A stretch of 64,000 bases of DNA from Leptospira sp. WS60.C2 (GTDB lineage Bacteria; Spirochaetota; Leptospiria; Leptospirales; Leptospiraceae). Positions 39,641-49,100 of this stretch are shown in pieces. Positions within the stretch are counted from its first letter, which is position 1. Every line of letters starts with the position of its first letter. The position numbers and the translations under genes are program-made. The notes beneath the pieces were generated by a model, which did not search any database, was not told the origin of the DNA, and saw only the letters and a list, made by a program, of their open reading frames with translations. Location of the stretch: assembly GCF_040833955.1 (NCBI RefSeq), contig NZ_CP162133.1, positions 2,584,501-2,648,500 on the forward strand, written 5' to 3'.

Positions 39641-40855
39641 ATGAATTCAAAAACGACCAATTCCCAAACACACAAACCACCATTACATGGCCGTAGGATC
39701 GAAGAAATCATCCTAGGTCTATTGGAAGAAGATCCTTCTTGTGAAGAAGGTCTGATTCAAAAACTAGAAGCACTCCATTTCCCCTCAAATGAGGACACAT
39801 ACATTTATTCTAGTATTCTAAAAGTGTTCACCTCTTTGGAAATTGAGGAAACCGAGGCTAAAAACATTTGGGAAGAGATTATCAAAAACAAAGAAAAACT
39901 GAGTATCTGCTTACAAAGGCCTGTCAGTTTCCGAGTCGCTTTGTTAGATTATTTCACATTCCAAAATCAAAAATTCAGAAACCCAAAGATCATAGAATTC
40001 CAAGTTTATTCTGACACTGAAAAACTAATTCTCGTCGATGATTTGACCAAACTTTATAATCGCAGACATTTTGAAACGGCTCTCTTACGTGAATACAAAC
40101 AATCAATACGATATCAATTGAATCTATCTCTTTTAGTTATCGATATAGACGACTTCAAAAAAATCAACGATACCTATGGACATACAATGGGAGATGAAAT
40201 CCTAAAAGAGGTGGCAAAAAAAATAGTTACAAACCTTAGGATGGAAGATACAGCTTGCCGAATTGGCGGTGAAGAGTTCGCAATTATATTTCCGCAATCT
40301 AACGAAGTCCAAGCGCTAAAAGCGGCAAAAAAATTATTAGAAGCATGTCGTTCGATTCAGATCAGCGGAAAGCCTGTCACAATTAGTGGTGGGCTTGTAT
40401 CCTTTCCAGACAAAGTCAATCGAATGGAAGATATCTATGATTTTGCTGACAGAGCACTCTACACAGCAAAAAATTCAGGTAAAAATCAAATCGTTGTTTA
40501 TTCCAATGAGAAACGAAACAGTTTTCGTTTTGAGACAAACTTAGATCTGTATTGTATTTTACCGAACAAAACCATTCGTTCCATTTCAAGAAACATATCC
40601 ATCACAGGAATTGCTTTTGAAACAGAGGATGATCTCACGTTACACGAATCAATTCCAGTCATCTTACGAGAATCAGAATCCAGTGAAGAGTTCCAAGTCA
40701 AAATCAAAGTCGTTCGAAAAGAGAAACTTGAGCATGGAATGTTTCAAATGGGTGCTACCTTTACCGAACTCTCCGAGGAATCTCAATCAAAACTGAAAGA
40801 ATTGTATTTACTACACCAATATAAGGCAAAAAGCCCTATCGGTGTAGTTTCATAA
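39641..40855 (+). CDS. GGDEF-PilZ protein (probable diguanylate cyclase)
   Basis: About 404 residues. A helical N-terminal part (1-125) of unknown role is followed by a GGDEF domain (about 125-290: VDDLTKLYNRRHFETALL, FKKINDTYGHTMGDEIL and an intact GGEEF active-site loop). A PilZ-type beta-barrel follows from about 290, whose first Arg would be in the NSFRFETNL stretch, with ISITGIAFE. It could both make and bind c-di-GMP. The PilZ RxxxR part is not complete, so binding is uncertain. The frame also opens at a GTG six bases upstream. Confidence 0.88.
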   Translation: MNSKTTNSQTHKPPLHGRRIEEIILGLLEEDPSCEEGLIQKLEALHFPSNEDTYIYSSILKVFTSLEIEETEAKNIWEEIIKNKEKLSICLQRPVSFRVALLDYFTFQNQKFRNPKIIEFQVYSDTEKLILVDDLTKLYNRRHFETALLREYKQSIRYQLNLSLLVIDIDDFKKINDTYGHTMGDEILKEVAKKIVTNLRMEDTACRIGGEEFAIIFPQSNEVQALKAAKKLLEACRSIQISGKPVTISGGLVSFPDKVNRMEDIYDFADRALYTAKNSGKNQIVVYSNEKRNSFRFETNLDLYCILPNKTIRSISRNISITGIAFETEDDLTLHESIPVILRESESSEEFQVKIKVVRKEKLEHGMFQMGATFTELSEESQSKLKELYLLHQYKAKSPIGVVS

Positions 40856-40860
40856 TGATA

Positions 40861-41214
40861 TTAACGAGCGTTTGGCATATCACCGAGACCACCAGCATTG
40901 ATCACGGATGAATAACCGCTCGCCGAAAGAATTTGTTTAGCTCTTTCGCTTCTTGCACCTGATCGGCAATATACGACGATTTTTGCATGTTTATCCTTGA
41001 GCGAGTTTAAGTTATTTGCCAATACATCCACTGGAATGTTTAACGCCCCAGGAAAATGTCCCTCTGCGTATTCTGATTTTGTGCGAACATCGACTACCAC
41101 TGCCCCATTTTGTATCCATTCTTGTACCATTTTTGAGTCTCCTTTAGATTGAATTTTTTTCACGAAAACAAACAGGAAGCCTAGAAGGACTCCCACGATC
41201 ACAAATACTTTCAT
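40861..41214 (-). CDS. Rhodanese-like sulfurtransferase, membrane-anchored
   Basis: A 117-residue protein: an N-terminal hydrophobic helix (about 2-18) and one rhodanese domain with the active-site cysteine in YCRSGARSERA (about residue 86). It moves sulfane sulfur, probably on the outer face of the inner membrane. It diverges from the persulfide dioxygenase gene across a 145-base space with a CsoR/CstR-type palindrome, so both directions are probably coregulated by sulfide or persulfide. Confidence 0.9.
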   Translation of the reverse strand: MKVFVIVGVLLGFLFVFVKKIQSKGDSKMVQEWIQNGAVVVDVRTKSEYAEGHFPGALNIPVDVLANNLNSLKDKHAKIVVYCRSGARSERAKQILSASGYSSVINAGGLGDMPNAR

Positions 41215-41268
41215 AATTACCTCTTTTCCCCATTTTTTTTCTTGCAGGGGAATGAGTCAAGAAAACTA

Positions 41269-41286
41269 TATACCATAGGGGGTATA
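41269..41286. promoter_or_regulatory. CsoR/CstR-type operator
   Basis: TATACC-ATAGGG-GGTATA: perfect 6-base arms with a G-rich centre, close to the operators of copper- and persulfide-sensing CsoR/CstR repressors (family knowledge). A -10-like TATAGT overlaps its right arm on the plus strand. It lies between the rhodanese and dioxygenase genes. No CsoR/CstR gene is in the window. Confidence 0.55.
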
Positions 41287-41359
41287 GTATTATGGAAAAA
41301 TCAATCCCTCAATCCAATTTTGCGGTTGAACGTCAAAAGAAAAAGAGGATACTTTAACC

Positions 41360-42076
41360 ATGATGATTCCAGAGGAAAACAACGAAATTCAGATCAAACC
41401 ACTTTATGACATGGAGTCGGGAACCTGGACCTATTTATTACTTGATGTAGAGTCAAAAAAGGCCGTCCTAATTGATCCAGTACTCGAAAAATGGGAACGA
41501 GATTTATCCTACTTAGAATCTATGGACTTCAAGTTAGTGGCTACCATCGAGACACATATGCATGCGGATCATATCACGGCAGCAGGTGAACTAAGAGACA
41601 AAACTGGATGTGAATCATATGCTCCTCACCTATCGGGCGCTACTTGTGCGACTCATTTTTTGAAAGAGAATGATACCATTCAAATTGGAAAATTGAAGAT
41701 AAAAGTGATCCATACGCCAGGGCATACACCCTGCTCTATTTCTTTACTTTTAAATGAGAAATATGTATTCACGGGTGATGCATTGTTTGTTAGAGGTTGT
41801 GGTCGTACAGACTTTCAAGGAGGAAGTGCAGAAGATCTTTACCATTCCATCACAAAGAAATTGTTCCAATTGCCAGAGGAAACAATTGTTTTTCCAGGAC
41901 ATGATTACAAAGGATTTGTATCTTCTACAATTGGTGAGGAAAAAAAGTGGAATCCTCGTATTGCAAACAAATCACTCAAAGATTTTAAATTGATCATGGA
42001 CAATTTGAACTTACCTGAACCGAAAAAAATTCATGAGGCAGTACCTGCCAATCTTGCTTGTGGGAAATTGATATGA
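41360..42076 (+). CDS. Persulfide dioxygenase-like MBL-fold protein (ETHE1/Blh type)
   Basis: A 238-residue metallo-beta-lactamase fold protein. ETHMHADHITAA is the metal-binding signature of the ETHE1 group, with further ligands in HTPGHTPCSI, FTGDALFVRGCGRTDFQGG and FPGHDYKG. Such enzymes oxidise glutathione persulfide to sulfite. A half-size TauE gene follows with an ATGA overlap, and a rhodanese gene diverges upstream, giving a consistent sulfide-detoxification set: persulfide handling, oxidation, and sulfite or sulfur-anion export. Confidence 0.9.
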   Translation: MMIPEENNEIQIKPLYDMESGTWTYLLLDVESKKAVLIDPVLEKWERDLSYLESMDFKLVATIETHMHADHITAAGELRDKTGCESYAPHLSGATCATHFLKENDTIQIGKLKIKVIHTPGHTPCSISLLLNEKYVFTGDALFVRGCGRTDFQGGSAEDLYHSITKKLFQLPEETIVFPGHDYKGFVSSTIGEEKKWNPRIANKSLKDFKLIMDNLNLPEPKKIHEAVPANLACGKLI

Positions 42077-42438
42077 GTATTGGAATTCTATTTTTATTAT
42101 TAGGAATCGGAGCCGGAGTATTAGGCGGACTTGTTGGTATCGGTGGCGGAATTTTACTTGTCCCCACATTGGTATACTTCTTTGACTTCAATCAAAAATT
42201 AGCGCAAGGTACAACACTTGCTGCCATGGTCCCACCCATTGGAATTGTTGCCGCATACATTTATTATACGAGAGGTGAAACCAATTTGTTTGCTGCTGCT
42301 CTCATTAGTGTGGGATTTATTTTGGGCAGTATATTTGGAGCGGGAGCCGCATCGAAAATTGATACAACCGTCCTCTCTCGATTCTTTGGCATCTTCACAG
42401 TGATCGTAGGCCTCAAAATGATATTTTTTCCGAAATAA
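42073..42438 (+). CDS. Half-size TauE/SafE-family exporter
   Basis: A 121-residue protein with about four hydrophobic helices and the family's GVLGGLVGIGGGILLVPTLV repeat motif. Full TauE/SafE proteins carry two such halves in about 250 residues; this is one half and should dimerise. It starts at the ATG overlapping the dioxygenase stop (ATGA); the frame extends further upstream but only inside that gene. A likely role is export of sulfite or another sulfur anion. Confidence 0.85.
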   Translation: MSIGILFLLLGIGAGVLGGLVGIGGGILLVPTLVYFFDFNQKLAQGTTLAAMVPPIGIVAAYIYYTRGETNLFAAALISVGFILGSIFGAGAASKIDTTVLSRFFGIFTVIVGLKMIFFPK

Positions 42439-42487
42439 AATTTGGAAAATTTTCGTTGCCGTATCACTCAGATCCTTTTTCCATTCA

Positions 42488-43012
42488 ATGGTGTTCGGTT
42501 TTTATTTTGCACTTTTTTGGTTCTTACTTCGATTCTTGGCCTACGGGATACCGTTTCCAGAAGTTCTCCTACCACCGATCACATTCCTCTTTTGGTGGAA
42601 TCTAGTATTCACTTCTTTATGGCTCACTCTAATTCTTGTGGTCATCATTGGAATTTTAGGAGTTTTGCTTCGAGTTCCAGTGATCGGTATTTTTATACAA
42701 GGAATTCGAAACCAAGTCGCAGAAGTGGGATGGGTTTCCTTTTTAAAAAACAGAACCTTGATTTGGTTTCTTAGCCAAACATTGATTTTAATTGGATCTT
42801 ACCTTTTTGTATATGGAAGCCAAAGATCGAATGAGGCTTTTTATCTATTCCTGGCAACCATTCTTACTGGGTATTGGATCAAACAAAAGTTTCATAAACC
42901 CATGGTGCAATTTTCTGGAAACCCGAGGATTTTCGTCTACCAAAGAGGCCAGACAAAAAATACTCAAAGTACGGAAGAATTCCCTATAGAAAAAGATGTC
43001 ACTCCTCGCTAA
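42488..43012 (+). CDS. Hypothetical membrane protein
   Basis: A 174-residue protein with about four hydrophobic helices (about 3-20, 28-62, 90-110, 115-130) and a polar C-terminal tail of some 35 residues. No family is recognised. It follows the TauE-like gene by 49 bases on the same strand and may belong to the same operon; it could equally be a separate unit. Confidence 0.6.
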   Translation: MVFGFYFALFWFLLRFLAYGIPFPEVLLPPITFLFWWNLVFTSLWLTLILVVIIGILGVLLRVPVIGIFIQGIRNQVAEVGWVSFLKNRTLIWFLSQTLILIGSYLFVYGSQRSNEAFYLFLATILTGYWIKQKFHKPMVQFSGNPRIFVYQRGQTKNTQSTEEFPIEKDVTPR

Positions 43013-43072
43013 CAATTGAGGCAAGCAAACTAGGATTTCTGAACTAAGTATAAAAAAAACGATCTAATCTAT

Positions 43073-43744
43073 ATGAATCGTGATTTCATTGCCTTGGGAA
43101 AGTTTATCCTTTTGAAAACCAGCCTTGTTTTTTCTCTCCTAACATTTGTTGTTTGTGGGCAAGTGGCTTCAAAACCAAAAATTGAAAGGCTTCCGCTCAC
43201 CATCAGTCCAAAAGAAAAAATTGCTGTATTTGCCGAAGGATGTTTTTGGTGTTCAGAACATATTTTCGAATCCATTCCTGGTGTCAAAGAGGTGATCTCA
43301 GGATATGCGGGAGGACATACAGACAATCCAACATACGAATCTGTGAATACAGAAACAACTGGTCACGCAGAATCTGTTTATGTTATCTATGATCCTTCAA
43401 AAGTTAGTTATGCAGAACTGTGTAGAATTTTCTTTTTGTCTCATGATCCCACTACTAAGGATAGACAAGGACCAGACGTAGGATCTTCTTATCGCTCGAT
43501 CCTCTTCTATTCCGATGATTTGGAATATAAAATTGCATTGCAGATACAGAAAGAAATCGAAGCAAAAAGAATTTGGAACGGAATCTTTTCCACTGAGTAT
43601 CAAAAACTAAAATCTTTTTTCAAAGCAGAGGACTATCACCAAGATTTTATCAAAAAAAATCCGAGTCAATCGTATGTTTTAGCCGTTTCAATACCACGTT
43701 TTAAAGAATTTCAGAAACGATACTCCGAATACAGAAATCAATAA
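43073..43744 (+). CDS. msrA: Peptide methionine sulfoxide reductase A, exported
   Basis: Repairs methionine-S-sulfoxide. The catalytic motif is FAEGCFWCSEHIFES (GCFW with the active Cys near residue 57) and GYAGGHTDNPTYE is the second family block. It has 223 residues. An N-terminal signal (about 10-27, ending FVVCGQ) suggests a lipoprotein or secreted enzyme protecting envelope proteins. It overlaps the convergent GHKL-HDOD gene by 7 bases. The oxidative and sulfur context of its neighbours fits. Confidence 0.93.
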   Translation: MNRDFIALGKFILLKTSLVFSLLTFVVCGQVASKPKIERLPLTISPKEKIAVFAEGCFWCSEHIFESIPGVKEVISGYAGGHTDNPTYESVNTETTGHAESVYVIYDPSKVSYAELCRIFFLSHDPTTKDRQGPDVGSSYRSILFYSDDLEYKIALQIQKEIEAKRIWNGIFSTEYQKLKSFFKAEDYHQDFIKKNPSQSYVLAVSIPRFKEFQKRYSEYRNQ

Positions 43745-45258
43745 GCGGAAAATTGTTCTTTGATCTTTGTCCTAAAGGAATCAAATTCTGCTTTTGATTG
43801 AAATTTGCAAAGTTTCAACACTTCCATTGGAATTTCGGATGATTTTGCTTCCTTTGAATTGATCGCAATCATCATATCACTCAAATAAATCGGATAGATG
43901 ATATCAAAATACACTTCATCTGCAAGTAACGGTCGATGATGGTATTCCATGGCTTTTGTATATAAAATAGGGAATCCCCACTTCTCTCCTACCATAGCAC
44001 CTAACTTAGAATGCGTAATCCCAATTGCTGATTCTTCCATACTGATGGTAGAAGCAATTTCCCTTGTAGAGGTAAAGGTTTTGATTTTTGACATATGATG
44101 TTTGTCAAAAGACAATAATAAAATCTCGCCAATGTCATGTAGGAGTGAAGCTGCGATTAAATTACTCAAATCAGTTTTATTTAGTCCCATCTTTTGGCCA
44201 ATTGACTTACAGTAGAATGCGGATTCGTTTGACTTTTCCCAAATGGCTGTGAAAGCGGGGAATTTATCCTCTAACATTTGCTTGGTTGCAAGACTATATA
44301 ACAAGGTTTGCAGTTCCTTGAGTCCAATCAATTGGATGGCTCGATCTAAACTTTCTACTTTTCCACCTCTTCTAAAGGCCGCAGAGTTGGAAAGTTTCAA
44401 GATATTTGCTGATAGAGCAATATCACGTTTGATCATTTCTGCAATAGTGCCAATGCTTGAATTTGGTTTATCAATCGCATCTTGAATATCTTTGATTGAT
44501 TTGGGGAATGTTGGTAAGTTATCAATTTGAGAAATGATATGATCTATTTTTTCAAGTTGCTGGTTTTCCTTCGATACCTTCGAGGGAATATCGATCATAA
44601 AAACCGTTTTGTTTTCACCTGTTTCAAATTTATAAGCAGATTCACCAAGGCCGTCATTCTTCAACATCATAAGAGTCATGATGAGACCTAATCCAGCACC
44701 TTCTTGTTCATTTGACATATCCATGAATGCATCTGCCAAATCATTATAGTTCTTTGCCTTTGAGATTCTTTCTTTGATTCTTTCGGCTTCAATTGGAGTG
44801 AGTTGCACATTGTTCATAATACGAATTCGCATTAAACTTCTGTTATGGATAAATGAAACAAAAACTCCGTAGTTATTTTTTTGAAGAGATTCTTCTATTT
44901 CATCACGATTTTGTATGTAAGTAGATTTGAATTCATTGATGATGGATTCATATTCTTTTTCGTTTGTGATGTCTGTTGCATTATTTTTATAGAAAACACG
45001 TTTTGCATTTGCCTTGATGGCATTTGTGACTGTCTCTTTCATCGCAGCAAGAACAGAATCTCTAACAATGATTAGATCCAATTGTAAAAGGAAACGATCT
45101 AAAATTTGGTATAAAGTATTTTCCACCTCGTCTGTGATCTGGAAAAATTTAAAATGAAAAGGAGTATTTTCGACAATAGGATGATTGATGTCTTCAATGT
45201 TCGTATGAAGGCCCAATTCACGTTTGAATTCTAATGCAACAGCTTTTGGACTAGCCAT
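43738..45258 (-). CDS. GHKL ATPase-HDOD fusion protein
   Basis: A 506-residue soluble protein. The N-terminal half contains histidine-kinase-type ATPase features without a phosphoacceptor: an N box (ETVTNAIKANAKRV, about 72-85) and a G box (EGAGLGLIMTLMML, about 190-204), as in anti-sigma-factor-like ATPases. The C-terminal half (about 240-440) is an HDOD domain (IDNLPTFPKSIKDI, LKLSNSAAFRRGG, ASLLHDIGEI). An AAGAGG ribosome-binding site precedes the ATG. The combination suggests a signalling switch rather than a phosphodiesterase. Two hairpins lie just upstream in its leader. Confidence 0.8.
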   Translation of the reverse strand: MASPKAVALEFKRELGLHTNIEDINHPIVENTPFHFKFFQITDEVENTLYQILDRFLLQLDLIIVRDSVLAAMKETVTNAIKANAKRVFYKNNATDITNEKEYESIINEFKSTYIQNRDEIEESLQKNNYGVFVSFIHNRSLMRIRIMNNVQLTPIEAERIKERISKAKNYNDLADAFMDMSNEQEGAGLGLIMTLMMLKNDGLGESAYKFETGENKTVFMIDIPSKVSKENQQLEKIDHIISQIDNLPTFPKSIKDIQDAIDKPNSSIGTIAEMIKRDIALSANILKLSNSAAFRRGGKVESLDRAIQLIGLKELQTLLYSLATKQMLEDKFPAFTAIWEKSNESAFYCKSIGQKMGLNKTDLSNLIAASLLHDIGEILLLSFDKHHMSKIKTFTSTREIASTISMEESAIGITHSKLGAMVGEKWGFPILYTKAMEYHHRPLLADEVYFDIIYPIYLSDMMIAINSKEAKSSEIPMEVLKLCKFQSKAEFDSFRTKIKEQFSAY

Positions 45259-45280
45259 AAAACCTCTTGGGAGAGATGTG

Positions 45281-45309
45281 AGGGGAATCCCCTATCCCTT
45301 TCGGAAGGG
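45281..45309 (-). promoter_or_regulatory. Twin hairpins in the leader of the GHKL-HDOD gene
   Basis: AGGGG-AAT-CCCCT (45281-45293) and CCCTT-TCGG-AAGGG (45296-45309) stand side by side, 10-40 bases before the ribosome-binding site of the minus-strand gene. They would form two small stable hairpins in the 5' leader, or operator half-sites in DNA. Confidence 0.35.
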
Positions 45310-45448
45310 GTACACTCAGTCACAATCTCACGCAAGGAATTTAGAAAAGCAAGCGTTTAACAGGAAAAAGATGGGAATCATTTTTTGTGACAAGTACGGA
45401 AAAAATGATTCGATCCTTCCCTAATTTTGCTACATTTTTGAGCAGAGA

Positions 45449-46078
45449 CTAAAAAATTTTAATTTTAGGTAATCCGAGATTGTATTTTACCGCTACAATC
45501 CGAATCAAAACCACCACACTGGCAGACAATACGAGATTGTAATTACCATCATATCCATGCTGATACAAACTCAAATAGACAGTGGATCCCGCCAAACAAG
45601 CAGTAGCATAGATTTCCTTTCGAAAGATAAACGGGACTTCATTCATAAGTGTGTCTCGAATCACTCCACCAAAGATTGCAGAGATCATACCGAGCAAAGC
45701 AGATGCAAAAAAATTCACTCCATGTTCAAGGGCAATTCTCGTTCCAAGCACTGTATAAATACCAATGCCTAAGGTATCAAAAAGAAAGAGTTCATTCCGA
45801 AGTTTGGTAAGTAATCTCGGAAAAAAGATAACGAGTAAAAAACCAAAGAAAATGGCCCATAAGATATTCTCATCTTTTACCCATGACACTGGGTAATTTC
45901 CAAGCGTTATGTCCCTCAGTGTCCCTCCACCGATGGCAGTGATGAATCCAGTGAAAAAAACGCTAAAAACATCATGATGGTGTTCCTTGTGTTCCAAGGC
46001 AGCAACTGCACCAGAAATGGCAAATACCGTGATACCCGCAAGGCCAATGTAGTAAGAAAAGCTAAAATCTAGATGCAT
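45449..46078 (-). CDS. TRIC-type channel family protein (UPF0126)
   Basis: A 209-residue inner-membrane protein with seven hydrophobic helices in two repeated halves, each carrying a GGG/GGVxRD motif: AIGGGTLRDITLG and AIFGGVIRDTLMN. This is the bacterial trimeric intracellular cation channel family. The ATG at 46078 (MHLDFSFSYYIGLAG) fits the family's N-terminus; the frame extends to 46117. It diverges from the beta-helix lipoprotein. Confidence 0.9.
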   Translation of the reverse strand: MHLDFSFSYYIGLAGITVFAISGAVAALEHKEHHHDVFSVFFTGFITAIGGGTLRDITLGNYPVSWVKDENILWAIFFGFLLVIFFPRLLTKLRNELFLFDTLGIGIYTVLGTRIALEHGVNFFASALLGMISAIFGGVIRDTLMNEVPFIFRKEIYATACLAGSTVYLSLYQHGYDGNYNLVLSASVVVLIRIVAVKYNLGLPKIKIF

Positions 46079-46161
46079 ATATGTGATATTTTCTTTTAGA
46101 CGGAAATAAAATGACAATTATTCCCCTCTCTAATTGTTATCCTGAGTAGAGTGATCGTTCT

Positions 46162-49100
46162 ATGGTAATCAACCAATTGAAAAAATTCGTCTTTATTATT
46201 TTTTTTCTCTTTCATGCCTGCATTCCTTCTCTTTCCAAAAATTTTATGCAATCGGTTTCCGACTTTTTACAATTACGAAGTATATTGAATCCAGGACCAT
46301 TCCAAATCACAGTGAGGGTATCTGGACTTGTTGGTTCAGGGCTTACCTTAAGTTTAAATTCTGGTTTATCTTCTCTTACGGTAAATACTGACGGAGACTA
46401 TTCATTTCCAAGTCAACTTTTGACAGGGCAATCATTTACTGTCACAATCACAAATCAACCTGTATTACCAACACAAACTTGTTCTGTCAGTGGCGGTAGT
46501 GGAGTCATTGGATTTGGTAACATCAACTCGATCATTGTCAACTGTGATCCTCTTCGTTATACCTTGGGTGGCACCATTTCAGGGCTCGATGGAGCAACAG
46601 GACTCACTTTGACAAATGCGTTTGATGGATCAACATTACCAGTGGCTGTTGCTTCGGGAACCTTTGCCTTTACACAAACCTATGTGAGTGGCAGTACCTA
46701 TAATGTAACTGTCACAACACAACCAAACCATCCAGTTCAAAATTGTATTGTTACAAATGGTTCGGGTACATTTGCTTCTGCTAATATAACAAATATCACC
46801 ATCAATTGTACCTCAACTGCTTTCCCGATTGAAATTACAGCTATTGGAATTGGTTCTGGAATTTTGCGATTGAGTAATAACGGAAGTGAAACCATTGATA
46901 TAACAACGAATGGGTTACATCGTTTTCCAACAAACCTACCTCCTTCTAGCACGTATAAAATTCAAATTGTTTCTTCTCCTCCCGAGCACCAATGTGTTTT
47001 GAGTTCGAGTGCAGGAATCGTTGCTGGCACTGTTTCCATCCAAGCCAATTGTTTTAGTATCCTCACTTATAAACCGAGAAACGGAGGGGTCTTATTACCA
47101 AACGAATCGATCCGACTTGTGTTTTCGGCTGAAGTGAACACGGGTAGCTGTTCAGGTTCGACAGGGACATTGTCAAATACGACACTTGCCCTCCCAGTGA
47201 ATTTTACACTCGCAACGACCAATTTGGCCAATGACACTTTACTTGCCACACCTGCTCCCACTGATACCTGGCAAGCAGGTCACAGAAATCTCACTTTAAA
47301 TTGTGTAACGAATGTTGGTTCTCACCCTCTCTCCACTAATATTACCTTGTCATATTTAATACCATCTAACATCAGATATGTTTCCGATGTTGGAGGTTTG
47401 GATGGCAATGATGGATTGACTACGGCAACGCCAAAACGAAATATCCAAGCTGCTATCGATAGTTTTGGAGGTTGTCCAACGGGCGACTGCGCCGTTCTTG
47501 TAGCACAAGGCTCGTATGATCCGGCAGCGATTGCTGACAGGATTTTACTCGCATCTGGAATTTCTTTATTTGGAAGTTACGAACCTGGATTTTCCGATTG
47601 GAAACCAGAGGACAAAGATTCCACGATTCTCATGGATACCGTTCCTGCTAGTTGTGCGGCAGCCACAGCATCCAATCCTTGCGCTTCGATTGTTGCTGAT
47701 GCAACGATCACAACACCAGTTGTGATATCAGGCTTTACCATTCTTTCTGGGGACACGGCCCCTCATATGGCGGGAGTATTCATCAACTCTACAAACAATG
47801 TAAGACTGATCGACAATGTGATTAAAGCAGGAAAAGGCATGGATGGGTCAGCAGGTGTTAATGCGATCAACAGTTCTCCAGTAATCCTTCTCAATCAGAT
47901 CGACGGCGGCTCTTGCACAATGTCAGCATGCACAGCCGCAGGGTTACTTTTTAGCTCATCTTCACTCATTGCACCTTTCATCGTAGGGAACCGAGTGGAT
48001 GGAGGCTCTCCTCCTTTAACTCTATCAAACGCAAGTTCAGTTGGACTTCGCTACTCTGGAAGTGTTGGTATCAATGTAACGAATATTAGACAAAATATTT
48101 TTACAGCAAAGAATTTGAATGTAGTGGAAGCAGTATCAACCACAAAATCATTTGCATTTGAAATTGGAACGACTTCCAATTCGTCTACTGGAATCTTAGC
48201 AAACAATCAATTCAACCATGGACAAGCACATAGATCCTATGGAATTTATATTCAATCAGCAACAAGTTTACAAATTGGATCTGCAACGGAAGGGAATCTC
48301 ATTACTGGTGCCGCTGATTCTATCTCTGAAAGCATCGGGATTCGTATTACAACGTTTCCGCTAACGATCCGTCGCAATACCATCAATTTAGGAAGCACCT
48401 TAAGAAATGCTGGATTAAATACAACGGCAGGTATTTATTTTGATAATAGCGGTGGGGGAAATTCCATCATTGAAAACAATCGAATTATCGGTGGCAGTGC
48501 GACAGAAGTAGCGAACTCTGCCTCTTCGATACTACATGGAATTTATGCGCCTACGTTAGGTGCCTCTTCCTCAATTAGCGGAAATTTAATCAGGCTTGGT
48601 TCCTCCACAGGAGGAACTTCATCCCTAGTGGCAGGCATTACAACATCCAATTCGGGAGCTGCGCTAATCGCAAACAATTGGATTCAAAATGGAACAAGCA
48701 ATGGAAACGCAAGAGGGATCAACCTTTCCTCAATTTTCAGTCCTCTGCGTATCTTTCATAATACGGTTAGCAGTGGTAGCAATACACCTGGAAATGATGC
48801 GGCTATTTACATTACTGGCTTTTCCAACTCAATGCTCATTGAAAATAATATTTTGCTAATGAATGCAGATGCTGTAGGGAATGCCTGTATCTTTAATGTC
48901 AATGGATCCAGTGGAGCCATCCGTTACAATGTATTTTACAATTGTGCCAACTTCGTCTCACAAGGTGTGAGTAACTACACAGAACTCTGCACAGGTGGAG
49001 TACCGGGAGGTACTGGGTGTTTGGTTCCGCTCCCAATGGGAACAGTTGCCAACTTTGGAAACAATCTGAACTTAAATCCAAATTTGGTGACAAACTTTGG

